A DNA stretch of 64,000 bases from Bactericera cockerelli (GCA_024516035.1 CM044958.1:3490832-3554831), one strand, 5' to 3'. Shown: positions 45,691-58,200, counted from the first letter of the stretch. Program-made: numbers and translations. The notes: generated from the sequence alone by a model not told the origin.

Positions 45691-45930
45691 GAGACCCCCC
45701 CCCCATCCTCCTCCTCCTCAACTATGTACGTTCTTGCCCTTTGACCCCCCCCCCCCCCCCCCAACCTGTGTACCTTTCTCTCCCCTACCAATTGACCCCC
45801 CTCCATATCATTGACCTCCGCGCCCCGCCGATGTACCCCGCACCACCCTCATTGCATATTAATCCCCCCAATCTAATGGTAGGTACCTTCCTCCTACCGA
45901 TTGATCCCCCCTTTTGTACGTACCATTCGC
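45691..45930 (+). repeat. C-run cluster
   Basis: C10 at 45695-45704 and C18 at 45745-45762, followed by many C5-6 runs in a degenerate ATTGACCCCCC context. The G-rich complement has quadruplex potential. Confidence 0.85.
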
Positions 45931-46011
45931 CCACCTATTGACCTAAGCCAGTCGCCCCTGTAGCTCTCCCACCATAGACATCTTCTCTTTCTACTCCTCT
46001 TTCTCCTTCTG

Positions 46012-46335
46012 AGTTTCCTTGTCCTTGTCCTTCTCCTTCTCTTTCTCCTTCTCCTTCTCCTTCTCCTTCTCCTTCTCCTTCTCCTCCTCCTTCTCCTTCT
46101 CCTTCTCCTTCTCCTTCTCCTTCTCCTTCTCCTCTCCTTCTCCTTCTCCTTCTCCTTCTCCTTCTCCTTCTCCTTCTCCTTCTCCTTCTCCTTCTCCTTC
46201 TCCTTCTCCTTCTCCTTCTCCTTCTCCTTCTCCTTCTCCTTCTCCTTCTCCTTCTCCTTCTCCTTCTCCTTCTCCTTCTCCTTCTCCTTCTCCTCCTCCT
46301 CCTCCTCTTCTTCTCCTCCTTCTCTTCTTCCTCCT
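46012..46335 (+). repeat. (CTTCTC)n / polypyrimidine tract
   Basis: About 320 bp of CTTCTC hexanucleotides with few interruptions, in a pure-pyrimidine run. Mirror symmetry gives triplex (H-DNA) potential. Glu/Lys, Gly/Glu and Ser/Pro repeat frames are artefacts of the tract. Confidence 0.95.
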
Positions 46336-47009
46336 CCCCCGTCCTGTGACATACAATCTATAGTTCTGTTCAAGTTTCGCACGCGAGGAACAACGACCGC
46401 CCCTGTCGACACAATGAGAGAACTTATATTTATGATGATGCATGCATTGGTATGCAAGTGCAAGAAACAAAGGGTTGGTATTTATGACAGAGTTTGTAGG
46501 TCAGAGAGGCAGGTGCGATGGGGCAGGGTCAATTTATAATTAAGGGCAACACAAAAGCACCGCTACTACGAAGTACGTGTTTATTTGATTATTAATGAGT
46601 GTTTTTACGTTTTTTTTATTATTATTCATTAGATAATAATATTCTCAATTTGAGGATAGTTTAAGAGAAATACATCGAGATACAATGTACTATAAACAAG
46701 TTATTAATGGGAATGTATTAAACAATTATTTTGTTCAATTTACAATAGGATTTGCTTGTCTAGCTAATACATCGACATGAATTTTCTTAATTTTAGATTT
46801 AAAAAAAAATGGATATCGTGTACCAATTTAAAAGATGAAAAGGTGGGAGTAGCTGTTAAGATGAAAAATATGTTCTGTATATTCATTTTGTAAACATATT
46901 TTTTCAAAGCTACTACTCCTGGACCTTTGAAAGGCTTCTAAGAGAGTGCAATTTGTGCTTTTCAGAAGGAAATTAAAAAGCCCACGTAAATTTGGTTCCT
47001 TAAGAAACT
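46336..47009. other. AT-rich non-coding DNA
   Basis: No gene or element recognised. Confidence 0.5.
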
Positions 47010-47128
47010 AACCTACGCAGCATGATCGATGAGGCGGCGAACTTGCAACCTGGAGGTACGTTCGGGTCCCATCGGAAAATTAATGAAGCAGATTTGAGCA
47101 ACTGCGCAAAATACACTCGTAGTGATTG
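47010..47128 (+). repeat. SINE-B copy, degraded
   Basis: AACCTACGCAGCATGATCG, GAGGCGGCGAACTTGCAACC, GTTCGGGTCCCATCGG and a decayed body with GCAGATTTGAGCAACTGC. Confidence 0.75.
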
Positions 47129-47254
47129 TCAGAAATTTGATTATCTAGGTACCCAATATGTTTTCGAAAAAGCCAAGAAATCAACTTAATCAACTCGAAC
47201 CTTTAGCTCAAGTGGACACCGCATCCTTGCGCCCCAATTATAATTGCAACCACT

Positions 47255-47325
47255 CCGTGAGGACTATTGAGGAGGGTCACCTCAGAGCTCCGTGAGGACT
47301 ATTGAGTAGGGTCACCTCAGAGCTC
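47255..47325. repeat. 36-bp tandem duplication
   Basis: CTCCGTGAGGACTATTGAGG-AGGGTCACCTCAGAG is followed directly by CTCCGTGAGGACTATTGAGT-AGGGTCACCTCAGAG, one mismatch, so it is recent. Confidence 0.9.
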
Positions 47326-47696
47326 ATCCAAGTTGAAGAGCCTTTGGAGAGAATGAGTGTGGTGGAGTGTTATTCGATTTAGGCTTCTGAGCACAGCAGT
47401 ACTTGAAAATGGTTGAAACAATGAACTTCCTCTACATTGAAAATACCTACACTTATGTATTTTGCATAAAATTCTGTTGTGAAATAATGATGTTCTTAAT
47501 TCCGTTGTGAACACAGCAAATAATGATGTTTTGTTGAATTTTTTTAGGTAATATGAATAACTAGTGGGTGCATTGTGCTTCGCTCGCAACTGGTATTCGA
47601 GACAGACATAACTTGACTTTCATAATTCTGATGGAAATTCGTAAATCCGCAGTAAAAAACTAAACTAACGTAACTATGTAATGTGCTTTGTTCACT

Positions 47697-49065
47697 CAGG
47701 ATGTCATGACGTCTCAGTATTAGATGCTGACGAATCTATGGAATGTTTCGATCACATTGCTGGCTCAGTTTCTATGTCATGACGTCACAGTGTTAGATGC
47801 TGACGGATCTAGGGTATGTTTTGATTACATTGCTGGCTCAGTTTCTATGTCATGACGTCACAGTGGTAGATGCTGACGAATCTAGGGTATGTTTTGATTA
47901 CATTGCTGGCTCAGTTTCTATGTCATGACGTCACAGTGTGAGATGCTGACGGATCTATGAAATGTTTCGATCACATTGCTGGCTCAGTTTCTATGTCATG
48001 ACGTCACAGTGTTAGATGCTGACGGATCTAGTGTATGTTTTGATTACATTGCTGGCTCAGTTTCTATGTCATGACGTCACAGTGTGAGATGCTGACGGAT
48101 CTATGGAATGTTTCGATCACATTGCTGGCTCAGTTTCTATGTCATGACGTCACAGTGTTAGATGCTGACGAATCTATGGAATGTTTCGATCACATTGCTG
48201 GCTCAGTTTCTATGTTATGACGTCACAGTGGTAGATGCTGACGAATCTATGGAATGTTTTCATCACATTGCTGGCTCAGTTTCTATGTCATGACGTCACA
48301 GTGTTAGATGCTGACGAATCTATGGAATGTTTCGATCACATTGCTGGCTCAGTTTCTATGTTATGACGTCACAGTGGTAGATGCTGACGAATCTATGGAA
48401 TGTTTTCATCACATTGCTGGCTCAGTTTCTATGTCATGACGTCATAGTGTTAGATGCTGACGGATCTAGGGTATGTTTTGATTACATTGCTGGCTCAGTT
48501 TCTATGTCATGACGTCACAGTGTGAGATGCTGACGGATCTATGTAATGTTCTGATTACATTGCTGGCTCAGTTTCTATGTCATGACGTCACAGTGTGAGA
48601 TGCTGACGGATCTATGTAATGTTCTGATTACATTGCTGGCTCAGTTTCTATGTCATGACGTCACAGTGTGAGATGCTGACGGATCTATGTAATGTTCTGA
48701 TTACATTGCTGGCTCAGTTTCTATGTCATGACGTCACAGTGTGAGATGCTGACGGAACTATGTAATGTTTTGATCACATGGCTTGCTGGCTGGCTCTGTT
48801 CTATGTCATGAGGTCACAGTGTGTTGTATGCTGACGAATCTATGGAATGTTTCGATCACATTGCTGGCTCAGTTTCTATGTCATGACGTCACAGTGTTAG
48901 ATGCTGACGCATCTATGGAATGTTTTCATCACATTGCTGGCTCAGTTTCTATGTCATGACGTCATAGTGTTAGATGCTGACGCATCTATGGAATGTTCTG
49001 ATTACATTGCTGGCTCAGTTTCTATGTCATGACGTCACAGTGTTAGATGCTGACGGAAACTGAAA
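47697..49065 (+). repeat. 73-bp minisatellite, each unit with TGACGTCA
   Basis: About 19 units of 73 bp. Unit: GCTGGCTCAGTTTCTATGTC, ATGACGTCACAGTGTTAGAT, GCTGACGAATCTATGGAATG, TTTCGATCACATT. The 8-bp palindrome TGACGTCA is kept in 17 units; exceptions are the first (TGACGTCT) and one at about 48808 (TGAGGTCA). Variant types recur in blocks, implying unequal exchange or segmental amplification. No coding frame runs through it. Confidence 0.97.
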
Positions 49066-50202
49066 CACAGTAACGTTTTCAATGAATTTAAATTAAAGAA
49101 AGAACGTTTTCAGCTTTTAATTATTCAGTCTCACTCCCATTTTCCTTTCTCTCTCCCTCTTTCCTCAGGAATCTAATTTATATGTATGAAGTGTGGTCTT
49201 TGTTTCTCGTCTTGTCTCTATCTTCCCCCAATACGAGAATTCTGTTTTCCTTTTGATACGATCTACAGACAGAATATTTATAGTAGCTGACTTGAGGATA
49301 TAAATATATAGGGTCCGCCATTCATTATGGACCATTTTAGTTTGCCTATATTTTCAGAATTGAATCTTTAAAATGAATTTTTCTTTGATGGAATGCTAGA
49401 AAACAAAATACCATTTATTTGTGGTACTCACTTACTAACGTTTTCAAGATCACATCAATCACTTTGGAGATGTACTGCATCAAGAATGCATGAATTTAGT
49501 CAAAATTTCACATTCTGCCACATTGAATTGCAAGATGGTCTCTGTTGATAGCAAAAAAGGTTTCGATCTTGTAAACCACAGAGTACTGCTCCTTCCTGGG
49601 GTCTTATTTATGTTTCCGTGTTTTAACCACATAGAAGAGTCTCTGCAGTCTATTACATTATCTTGATTTTCATATTTTAAAAAAATGCAATGTCTTATCT
49701 TTGATCTTGCGTACATTCTTTCGTCATGTTTTTGTCGAATAACTTTAAAATTTATTTCATTTGTTTCTATGCTGTATGTCTCTTAGAAGAAAATATTGAT
49801 GAAATTCCAGTGTGTATCTTTTCTATTACCTCCAAATTTAACCAAAGACTACTGTATTAGAGGGACTTAAAGTTTAATTTTGATTTATTCATTATTTATA
49901 AGAATATAAGTTTACATAGAATGTCACCTCCTAAGATAATATTACCTTATTGTGGAGGTGGACTGTTCTCACCTTCAATGTTCTGAGGGAGTTCAATGTT
50001 CTGTCCTTTCTGTTAATATTTTTACCAGGAATAAGTCGCAGTAGAATTAAGAGACATAAAAACAATTTGCATAAACATTTTACAAACAATAACACAGAAG
50101 CAAGTTCCCACAAAAGATTTCCCAATTCCAGGAACCCGTGCAGAAGCTCTGGAATTCTGGACCTCTGACGTGTCTGAATATTTATTGCAAAGTATAACGA
50201 CG

Positions 50203-50203
<1 letters not shown>
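49066..50203. other. AT-rich non-coding DNA
   Basis: At 49309 TAGGGTCCGCCATTCATTATGGACCATTTTAG shares GGACCATTTTAG with the mariner MITE at 12502 but no other end is visible. No gene recognised. Confidence 0.45.

Positions 50204-50264
<61 letters not shown>
50204..50264 (+). repeat. (CA)n microsatellite
   Basis: About 30 uninterrupted CA dinucleotides. Confidence 0.97.
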
Positions 50265-50712
50265 CAGGTATTACGAGGGTACATTAAGAAGAGGGAGCAT
50301 TATTTTGACATTATGCGTGGAAGTAATATTTTCTTGTTATTTATTGTACCCTCTTACCCAGCTTTTGTTGGCCCCCTCGCCAACCTTTTTCGTATCCAAG
50401 ACCTTTTTCGACGTTTTATATTTATTTGTACGAATTCTTTTTTTTTATCCAACTAAGAAAGGTTCTTCTTCGTTTGTGAGTGTTTACATTTTGCTGTTTT
50501 GACAATGGCTACAATTTGTTCTTTGTTGTGTTTACATGGTGATGTCGTGTGTATTAATATCTCCTGTGATATGTGTATCCAGAGATGCTGTTTGTATTGA
50601 TGCGTTGGATGATATATCACCGACAGATGTTTTGTCATCTCGCTGTTTGGCAGGTTCTGGAGGGTGTCTTTTAGCATTTCAACCGCAACAATAAAAAAAG
50701 GTAGGGCTTTAA

Positions 50713-52722
50713 AAAAGTGACTTTCTCGAACAAGCAAAAAGATTTTCGTCAATATTGGAAACACTTGATATTTATTTGGAAGCTGATTGGAACTCTGTCT
50801 TCGGTCACACAGATTTGGAAGTTGTGGTGGACTCATTCTACAATGTACTTCTCACTGGTATTGAACTGACTACTCCTCGTAAACGCATTTTTTCCAGCTC
50901 ATTTCCGCGTTGGTTTTCCAATACACTAAGAAAACTTACTTTTGAGAAAAAGAAGGCTCATCTTGCCTATAAGAAATCTGGTTCTGAGTTCGATTACTCC
51001 CGTTTTTCCAATTTACGTTCAAGGTGCAAGATCTTGAGTAGTGACCTGCACAAGCTTCACTTGGAAGAAGTTAGTCATAGCATTAAGTCCAACCCGCGCT
51101 TTTTCTGGAGGTATTCCGAAGAAACCCGGAAGATCAAGGGACTTCCCAGGAATATGTTCCTTGATGAAACCATCAGTTCAACCCCTCAGGAGACTGCCAA
51201 CCTTCTGGCGGAATGTTTTTCCTCTGTTTATCAGGAACCTAAGAATAGAATTCCTCCCTATGGACTTCATGATGTAATTGATTTCAATTGTTGTCAGTTT
51301 AATGTTTAAGAGGTCTTTAAAGCATTGTCTCGTCTTCCACCCAAATTCTCTAGTGGTCCTGATAATATACCATCATTCATTTTGAAGTCTTGCGCCTCTT
51401 TGCTCTCGACTCCTTTGTGTAAGATCTTTAATATTTCTTTATCTAAGGGTGTGTTTCCAACTATGTGGAAGTCCAGTTTTGTTGTACCCATTTTTAAATC
51501 TGGGGACCGGTGCAATGTGCGCAACTATAGAGGCGTTTGCATACAATCAGCGATTCCAAAATTGCTTGATAAACTGGTTACCGAGAGATTGGCTTCTGCT
51601 TGTAAGCATTTTATTGCTGATGAGCAACATGGCTTTGTCGCAAAGAGGTCGACAGTGACCAACCTCCTTCTCTATCAACAGGATATCGTTCAGTCCTTTC
51701 AAGATGGTACCCCTGTTCACTCTGTTTATACAGACGTGGCCAAAGCCTTTGATAGGGTGGATGTTGGATTCCTTGTGGCCAAATTGCGCTCATATGGCAT
51801 AGGCGACTTTTTCTTAAATTGGCTGTCTTCATCATTTTCTGGTAGGACCCAGTCCGTCCGTGTAAATGAGTCTTTTTCTGAGCCTATCCAGGTGTCTTCA
51901 GGTGTTGGACAGGGAAGCCATATGGGCCCGCTGCTCTTCAGCTTATTCTTTAATGATCTCCCTGATGTCATTAAACACTCTTCAGTTTTATTATTTGCAG
52001 ACGATGTAAAACTTTACAAGAGTATCTCGATGCTTTATGATTGTAATCTTTTGCAGAGTGATATCAATTCATTCAATCATTGGCTATCTTTGAATGGAAT
52101 GTCTCTGTCACTCAATAAATGCTTTCTTGTTGAGTTTTCTCGAAGCAGGGTTATTGACTTCACGTATACCATTGCTGGCACCCCAATCGTCAAAGTTGAA
52201 GAGATTCGCGATTTAGGTATTACCTTGGATCGTAAACTTACTTTTGTTCCTCATATTACTCACCTGTCCATGAGATGCCACCGCATACTGGGGTATGTTT
52301 GCAGGAATTCAAGAGGTTTATCTTTTGAAGCGTTCATGCTTTTGTATAAAGCCCTAGTCAGATCTATTCTCGAATATGCTGGCCCGGTTTGGTCACCATA
52401 TTATGAGTCACACATTCACCTCTTGGAGCGTGTCCAAAAGAAGTTTCTTTGGTATGTTCGCTTCCGCTACCCTAACAATGCTATTGAGCTGCCCACTTTA
52501 AAAGATCGCAGGTCAACTGCTGATATGGTCTTTTTAAGTAAGCTGCTGGCTGGTGGCGTGGACTGTTCTAGGCTTCTGGGACTGGTGGGACTGGACGGCC
52601 ATCGCCGACTTCGTAATGAAAAAACCTTTTTTGTTACGAACTGTAACACAAATTATTCATTTTATCTACCTCTTAATAGAATGACTAGAAATGCGAATGC
52701 AAACCCTGAATTTGATTTTTGA
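50713..52722 (+). pseudogene. LINE reverse transcriptase (CR1/Jockey group), one internal stop
   Basis: One frame runs from just after a stop at 50710 to the TGA at 52720-52722. It is interrupted only by TAA at 51307-51309. Before it lies the linker after the endonuclease (LEADWNSVFGHTDLE). After it come RT motifs: SSGPDNIPSF, VVPIFKSGDRCNVRNYRGV, YTDVAKAFD with the first catalytic Asp, SGVGQGSHMGPLLFSLFFNDLP, and LLFADDVKLY with the catalytic Asp pair at 52000-52005. EIRDLGITLD and the thumb-like YKALVRSILEYAGPVW follow. An intact apurinic-type endonuclease is not found upstream, so the copy is 5' truncated or scrambled near 50700. The RT would copy LINE RNA at a nicked target; this copy cannot make the full protein. 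Confidence 0.93.
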
Positions 52723-53062
52723 CATATTTATTTACCATGGATTTTATTCCATGTAAATCCGTTCTTGATTTCTAATTAGGTTCTGACAATCAGTTTCAGT
52801 ACTCACATCAATGTAACTGTGATATGTAACTGTGATATTCTATAACTTATTATTATTATTAATTTATTATTATCTAGTCACTTTTTAATTATTCTTTTTT
52901 CCTCCTATTTTAATCTTGACATATTATGTATTTCGTTTGTGTTTGTGTCTGTAGAAGAAAGAAAAAAAAATCTTATCTTATATTTTGTTAATATTGTAAA
53001 TTGGTTATGTACCGTAAAATATACAATACCTAACGGTATTATTATTATTATTATTATTTCAA
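52723..53062 (+). mobile_element. LINE 3' UTR and (ATT)n tail
   Basis: AT-rich 3' region of the LINE, ending in CCTAACGGTATTATTATTATTATTATT (tail from about 53035 to 53060). A simple-repeat tail in place of poly(A) fits several CR1/Jockey/I-type LINEs. TACCGT and ACGGTA just before it can pair. Confidence 0.75.
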
Positions 53063-54370
53063 TTGTATACTCCCCGCAATTGTCAGACTTCAGGATTGAA
53101 GAGAGAGAAAGAGAGAGGGGGAGGCGGATACAATGTAATTGATATTTTTCAAGTGAAAACTTTTTTGACAATGCTGTGGTAATTCTGTGTGTAACGAGGT
53201 TATGTATATTTCTTATCTCAAATTCTAAAAATGGTGACTTCGAATTCTTTGATGTGATCAAAACTGACCTCAGAATATTTGTTTTTTTTGTTAAGTGCTC
53301 AGAGAAAAAATTTAAATGTGGTTTGAAAAAAAAAGTTCATCATGATGTTTAGCATGTAATCTGATTAAAAGTGGTATAGAGCTTAAATGATTGCTGAAAT
53401 AATTCTCCGGAAAGGTTCAAATACCTCTTCATTTTACCTTCCTATTCACATTAGAACCTTTGTTCATATTAGAACTAGCCCTAGAGAGATTCATAGGTTA
53501 GAAATTCTCTTTTAAAAAAATCTTCGCAAAGTATCTTTTTTTCGGTTTTTCTTGTGTTGAAATAACTACGAAAGTCAGAAGTAATGTGGCATTTGGCATT
53601 AGCAAATCAGAAGTAAGAATTTTCAGGTAGATCAGGGCTAGTTAGAATCAGGGCCATTTTGGCCAACAGAAAATACTATCATTGCAATAAAATTATGTTT
53701 TTCTATCCGTCTAAGTGAAATATTACCACGGAATGAACAATTTTAAATAAAAACTCTTGCCTCTGAAACCAGTCCAGTCGTTTTATGGTGTGAGTAATTA
53801 CTAATTTTATTCCATTTTATAGACACCTGTCTCATTTGCACAGCACTTCAACTTCATTGCTAGAATCTTTTATTAATATTTTTTGCCAATGATATTGTTT
53901 CGTTCGAGAGAGAAAAAATAAAATAAAATGTTACTCATTTCCTTCTCCTTTAAAAATAATAACCACATTAAAGGCGTGATGTGGTTTTAATTGATAAAAA
54001 AGCAAGAGTTATCTAAGTTTTTTATTTTACTAAAACTTTGTATAGTATAAGTATTATTTTTTGTTAAGTTCAAATTTTACGTATCAGTTCAAAATAAATA
54101 CTAAAAGTCTATAAAAAAGTTAACTTTTGAGGAGGTCTACATATAAATACCTAATTTGATATGTATCGGGAAACACGTTTTCAATCTGTGAATATTACCA
54201 ACATCATCCTTAAAATTCTATAATGATAATAGGAATTAAGGGTAATGAAATATTCAAACTGTTGGAAAATTTCCTCATAACGTTTAGTTAATACGATAAT
54301 AGGTATGTACAATAAAATTGTACATGATTATGTATAGTTGATAGGTATGTACATTTTTATTTATTTTAAA
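53063..54370. other. AT-rich non-coding DNA
   Basis: GA-rich patch at 53095-53125. No gene, RNA or TE end recognised. Confidence 0.5.
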
Positions 54371-54644
54371 GATGAGTGTTTCACAGCCGTTTTTATTTCG
54401 TAACCATGAAACAGGAGCTACTGTACACGCTTGTGGTCTGTGTTGTAGCCTACCCAGTAGTATGCCTCCCCTCTGATGGGCGAGAAGTGACACAATACTT
54501 CCCAATTGGGTGCTGGGTTAATTGGGAAGTATCCCTTACAAACAATTGTAACCAAATTAAGAATACGAATCTTGTCGGCACGGGGGATCGAACCCGGGAC
54601 CTTCAGCATGGCAAGCGAGTGCTTAGTCACTGAACTAATCGCGC
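54371..54644 (-). repeat. SINE-C copy 3
   Basis: Minus strand: GCGCGATTAGTTCAGTGAC, CACTCGCTTGCCATGCTGAAGG, GGGTTCGATCCCCCG (B box), GTATTCTTAATTTGG...TTGTTTGTAAGGGATAC, to GAAACACTCATCTTTAAAA. A short internal duplication replaces part of the CCTTCCGGTGCGC block with AATTGGGAAG. Confidence 0.88.
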
Positions 54645-54978
54645 CCTTATATAATTAGTATATAGGTTCATATGAAACTCAAACTTATTTTTCAAGGGAG
54701 AGAAATAGTAAATATATTTTACTACAGACTGACATCACTGTGATGCTTGCCGTGAGACACAGTACTGACAAACTTTAACATATTTTAACTTTTTTTTTTC
54801 TTTTTTGTTTCTTGGAATGATAGGAAACTTGTGCCCGGTCAATTTATGTACATGTATAAAATTGTAGTATATGACTCAATACTATAAGCACCAACCTACC
54901 AGAAATTATTTAGATTTTCTCAAGATAAGGTAGTTTTCATGCTAATTGAACTAGCTCTCTATCTAGTAAGAAAAACTA

Positions 54979-55200
54979 TTTTTTTTTTTATTATTATTAT
55001 CAAGCTTTATTAGGAGGACAAACAGGCAACAGTATAAAATTAAGAAAAGAAAGAAAAAAAAGAAAGAAAAAAAAAAGAAGAAAAAAAAAAAAAAAAAACA
55101 AACAAATGACAAAATAAATAAGTAAAAAAGAAAAGAAAATAACAATAATGTCCTACCTAAAGGGCGGGGTTATTGCCTGTGGCAATATTTTGGTCCCGCT
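54979..55200 (-). repeat. repeat F: retroposon 3' end, copy 2
   Basis: Plus strand T11, ATTATTATTATTATC, AAGCTTTATTAGGAGG, a long A-rich block, then GTCCTACCTAAAGGGCGGGG and TTATTGCCTGTGGCAAT. Same organisation as 45042-45215. Confidence 0.75.
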
Positions 55201-58200
55201 AATTTCTTTTTACATTCACAACAGTACACATTATTTAAAATAATAAGTAAAGGTCGACCCCCCCCCCGTCCATATCGCTGAAAATTGAACACATCAATGT
55301 GAAAAAGACACACAAAGGAAAAACCGCTTTTTTTGTTAGACAATGTCGATGTTGTCTTAACCAGGACACTAGGATGACAAAATAGACTCAACAAACGGTT
55401 TCGTTTTCAAATCGATAAATTGGAAGGGGTGTCGGAAAATGTGGAGACATTCCTTACTTCTTTCATTTATTCAAATGCGCTGGGGGTGTAAAGCTAGAAG
55501 TTGCTCTTAATTTATTCCAGAAATCCCCCATTGTCCCCTGTCGTCGGGGAGCATTTGTACAAACAGTATTATTGCTGATTGCACTTCGGCGCCTGAAATA
55601 AAAACTGTTGACTCGTTTGTGAACTCCGTGCAAACAAGAAGAATGAGCTGGGAGACACATCACTGTCTTGCATCGCAGAAAGAAAGCGCTTAACGGTGAA
55701 AGCAAATGTTGGAAAACTTTAATAATGATGTTTCTCATTTTGAAAGGTAGTTAGGGAACTCCGTCCGCCAGCAAGTGGAAGAAATTTTTGCAAGCTCAAA
55801 TTGCATGGTTTTAAAAGTTGCAAAAACTCTAATAAGGTTAGATCAACCAGAGTTGGAGAAGTTTGCAAAAGTTTTCTTGATGGATATGTCATAAAAATGA
55901 TAAGTACAAAACCTGGAAAATGATTGTGACTCTATGTCCTTGTAATCCAAGTCAAGTGAAATGGAAGCTACCAAATGGGGAGATTGCACGTAACATAATG
56001 GACGCAAGATGACATAAATAAGCATTCTTATCAGTGAGTCGCGTAGTAACTCGATAAAGAATTCCATTCGACGAGGCCTTCTCTGTATTGTCTTTCACTT
56101 TAATAAACATGGGGCTTTTCAAAGGAGCATTCTTTGTGTGTCATCGTAATTTCCCTTTGTTATTACTCTAGCGGGTGGTCCCTTTCCCAGCCCTCTAGCT
56201 ACTAGACTCCCCACCCCTTTCAGGAAAATAAAAGATCCTGAAATAAAGATGTTATCAAAATATTAAATTTAAGAGAAGCTCAATCAAAAAATCATTTTGT
56301 GATTCATAGGGGCTGAATTGCCGGGTCACATCAAAGGATAGCAACTCCTTGGCCCAGCTTGCGATCCCTTTCTTGTGTCTTCATTTAATTTATTCTAACC
56401 TCACGTTGGCTCAAATCTTGACGAGCGATGCCTATGTGTCAGAAATGAGGAGGCATTAGATGGCTTTGAAGTTCTTCTATTGTTTACTTAACTATTATTT
56501 GTTTAGGAATCAAATGTAACTTGGATTCTTTTAATGAGTTTGTTCTTTAGTACAAATCTGATCGATATGTGCTGTATCTGTGTTGATATAAATATCACTC
56601 ATACGTATATCCATAAGATGAACATTTCTTGATTTAAGAAAATCCCCTCATTATTAGACTTACACAAGGAAATGCCTACGCCACGCAGTTTGCCAGCTTA
56701 TTAAAATTTCAGCAAGCGTAGTAATGTTTCTATTCTTTTTCTGCTTGGTTTGTTATATTTAATGGGCAAGTAAAATTTCTATTTGCAAAGAAACAATTTG
56801 ATGAGAAGGAAAAAACATGCTAACATTTTAAATTTATTGATTCGTTTCAGTCAAATTGGAAAGAATTTCCCGCATTTTTCTCTTTGTTTTGTTATCTAAT
56901 ATCTCGTTAAATTATCTTATTTTCTGACTTGTTTTCTTTGTTAATTCGCTTCTGGTTATAATAATGCCTAGATAGTATACTATTAATTTCTTGATCTAAA
57001 TGTTTCAATCTAAAGTCAAACTCTATTACCAAATATCAAACTCTCAGATCTCCGATGCAGCTGACTTCATTAAACTTTTCCAGCATCCTTTGATATATTT
57101 TATCCTTGCAATAAATTACTACTATCCAAAGTTTGCTACCATGAAATTGATCTTTTGACCCTTCGTTAATTCTGCTCCTTTCTATGTGTACATTTTTTTT
57201 CGAATGGCAAGTAAGTTTCCTATGGAACTATTTACAATTTTACAAGGATGTACAACTTCTTTTTACGACAGTTCTTTCTGTCATGTTTCGTGCCATAAAA
57301 GCTGCTTAAGCATGAAATCCAAGATCATATAGACAAGATTGAAAAAATCAAATTCTAAAACTTGATGTTGGACTCTTAGATTGGACAAATGTCTCTAAAG
57401 GTATAACTTTTGTCTTTCCGTCGTGTAAGTACTTCTTTTAAGCAAAAATTACTTTTCATTCATTAAATTATTCTTAGACCAATAGGTAGCTATAGCTACC
57501 TACATTATAAAATATTTGGAAAGGTCACTTTCAGCTCTTTGAATTGTAAAAGCACTCGTCAAAAGGTATGTGCGCCAAAGCATACATTCGAATATTTGAT
57601 GGTTCACTCCTTCACCATTGAAGAAAATTTCAACAAACTAAAATCTCTAGACAGAGCTACGAACCATTTTGTATTACTGCGAGATGTTTGTGCAGAGATA
57701 ACACATTTATCTTTATCTTCTGGAATACAGCTACCATCGATATTGAAACACTCAGCCAACACAAAATCCTCTGGAACTAAATCCATTTTCTAGATATCCA
57801 TAAAAACATAGCAAGTCACATTTTTCAACATAGAAAAATACATTAAATTTACAAAATCAAATTAACCAAAGGCAGAGCAAAGTGTGCAACAAGAAAATAA
57901 GACAATTTAAAATCTTCCGAGTTGAAAACTTTGTAATCAATGTAAAAGTAATAAGGAGATAAAAAAAAGCGAACATTTCCTCTTTGCGTTTTTTTCCCTT
58001 CACTCCTGTTAGAATGTAAAAAGCTCTGAAAGTTATTGAAGGCGGAAAAGGAGAGAGGGCACCCGGTTAATAGTGTCATTAAATTAACGCTGTATTTTCA
58101 CAACACCTGTGTTTTCCTGTGCAACAGACTTTAAGTCTTTCACTTTTTTCTCCTTCTTAACTCCAGTTTTATGACTTTGTGCAAGGGGGAGACTCTGTTT

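Noticed and set aside
45894..46470. Glu/Lys- and Arg-rich minus-strand frames
   Set aside because: Translation of the CTTCTC tract.
47697..49065. CRISPR array
   Set aside because: Tandem units are contiguous with no unique spacers, in an animal genome.
50453..50836. Minus-strand 127-codon frame overlapping the LINE start
   Set aside because: Overlaps the LINE region antisense and has no recognised domain.
57539..57793. 84-codon open frame
   Set aside because: Starts at TTG, has no recognised motif and no supporting splice or promoter signals; could be chance.
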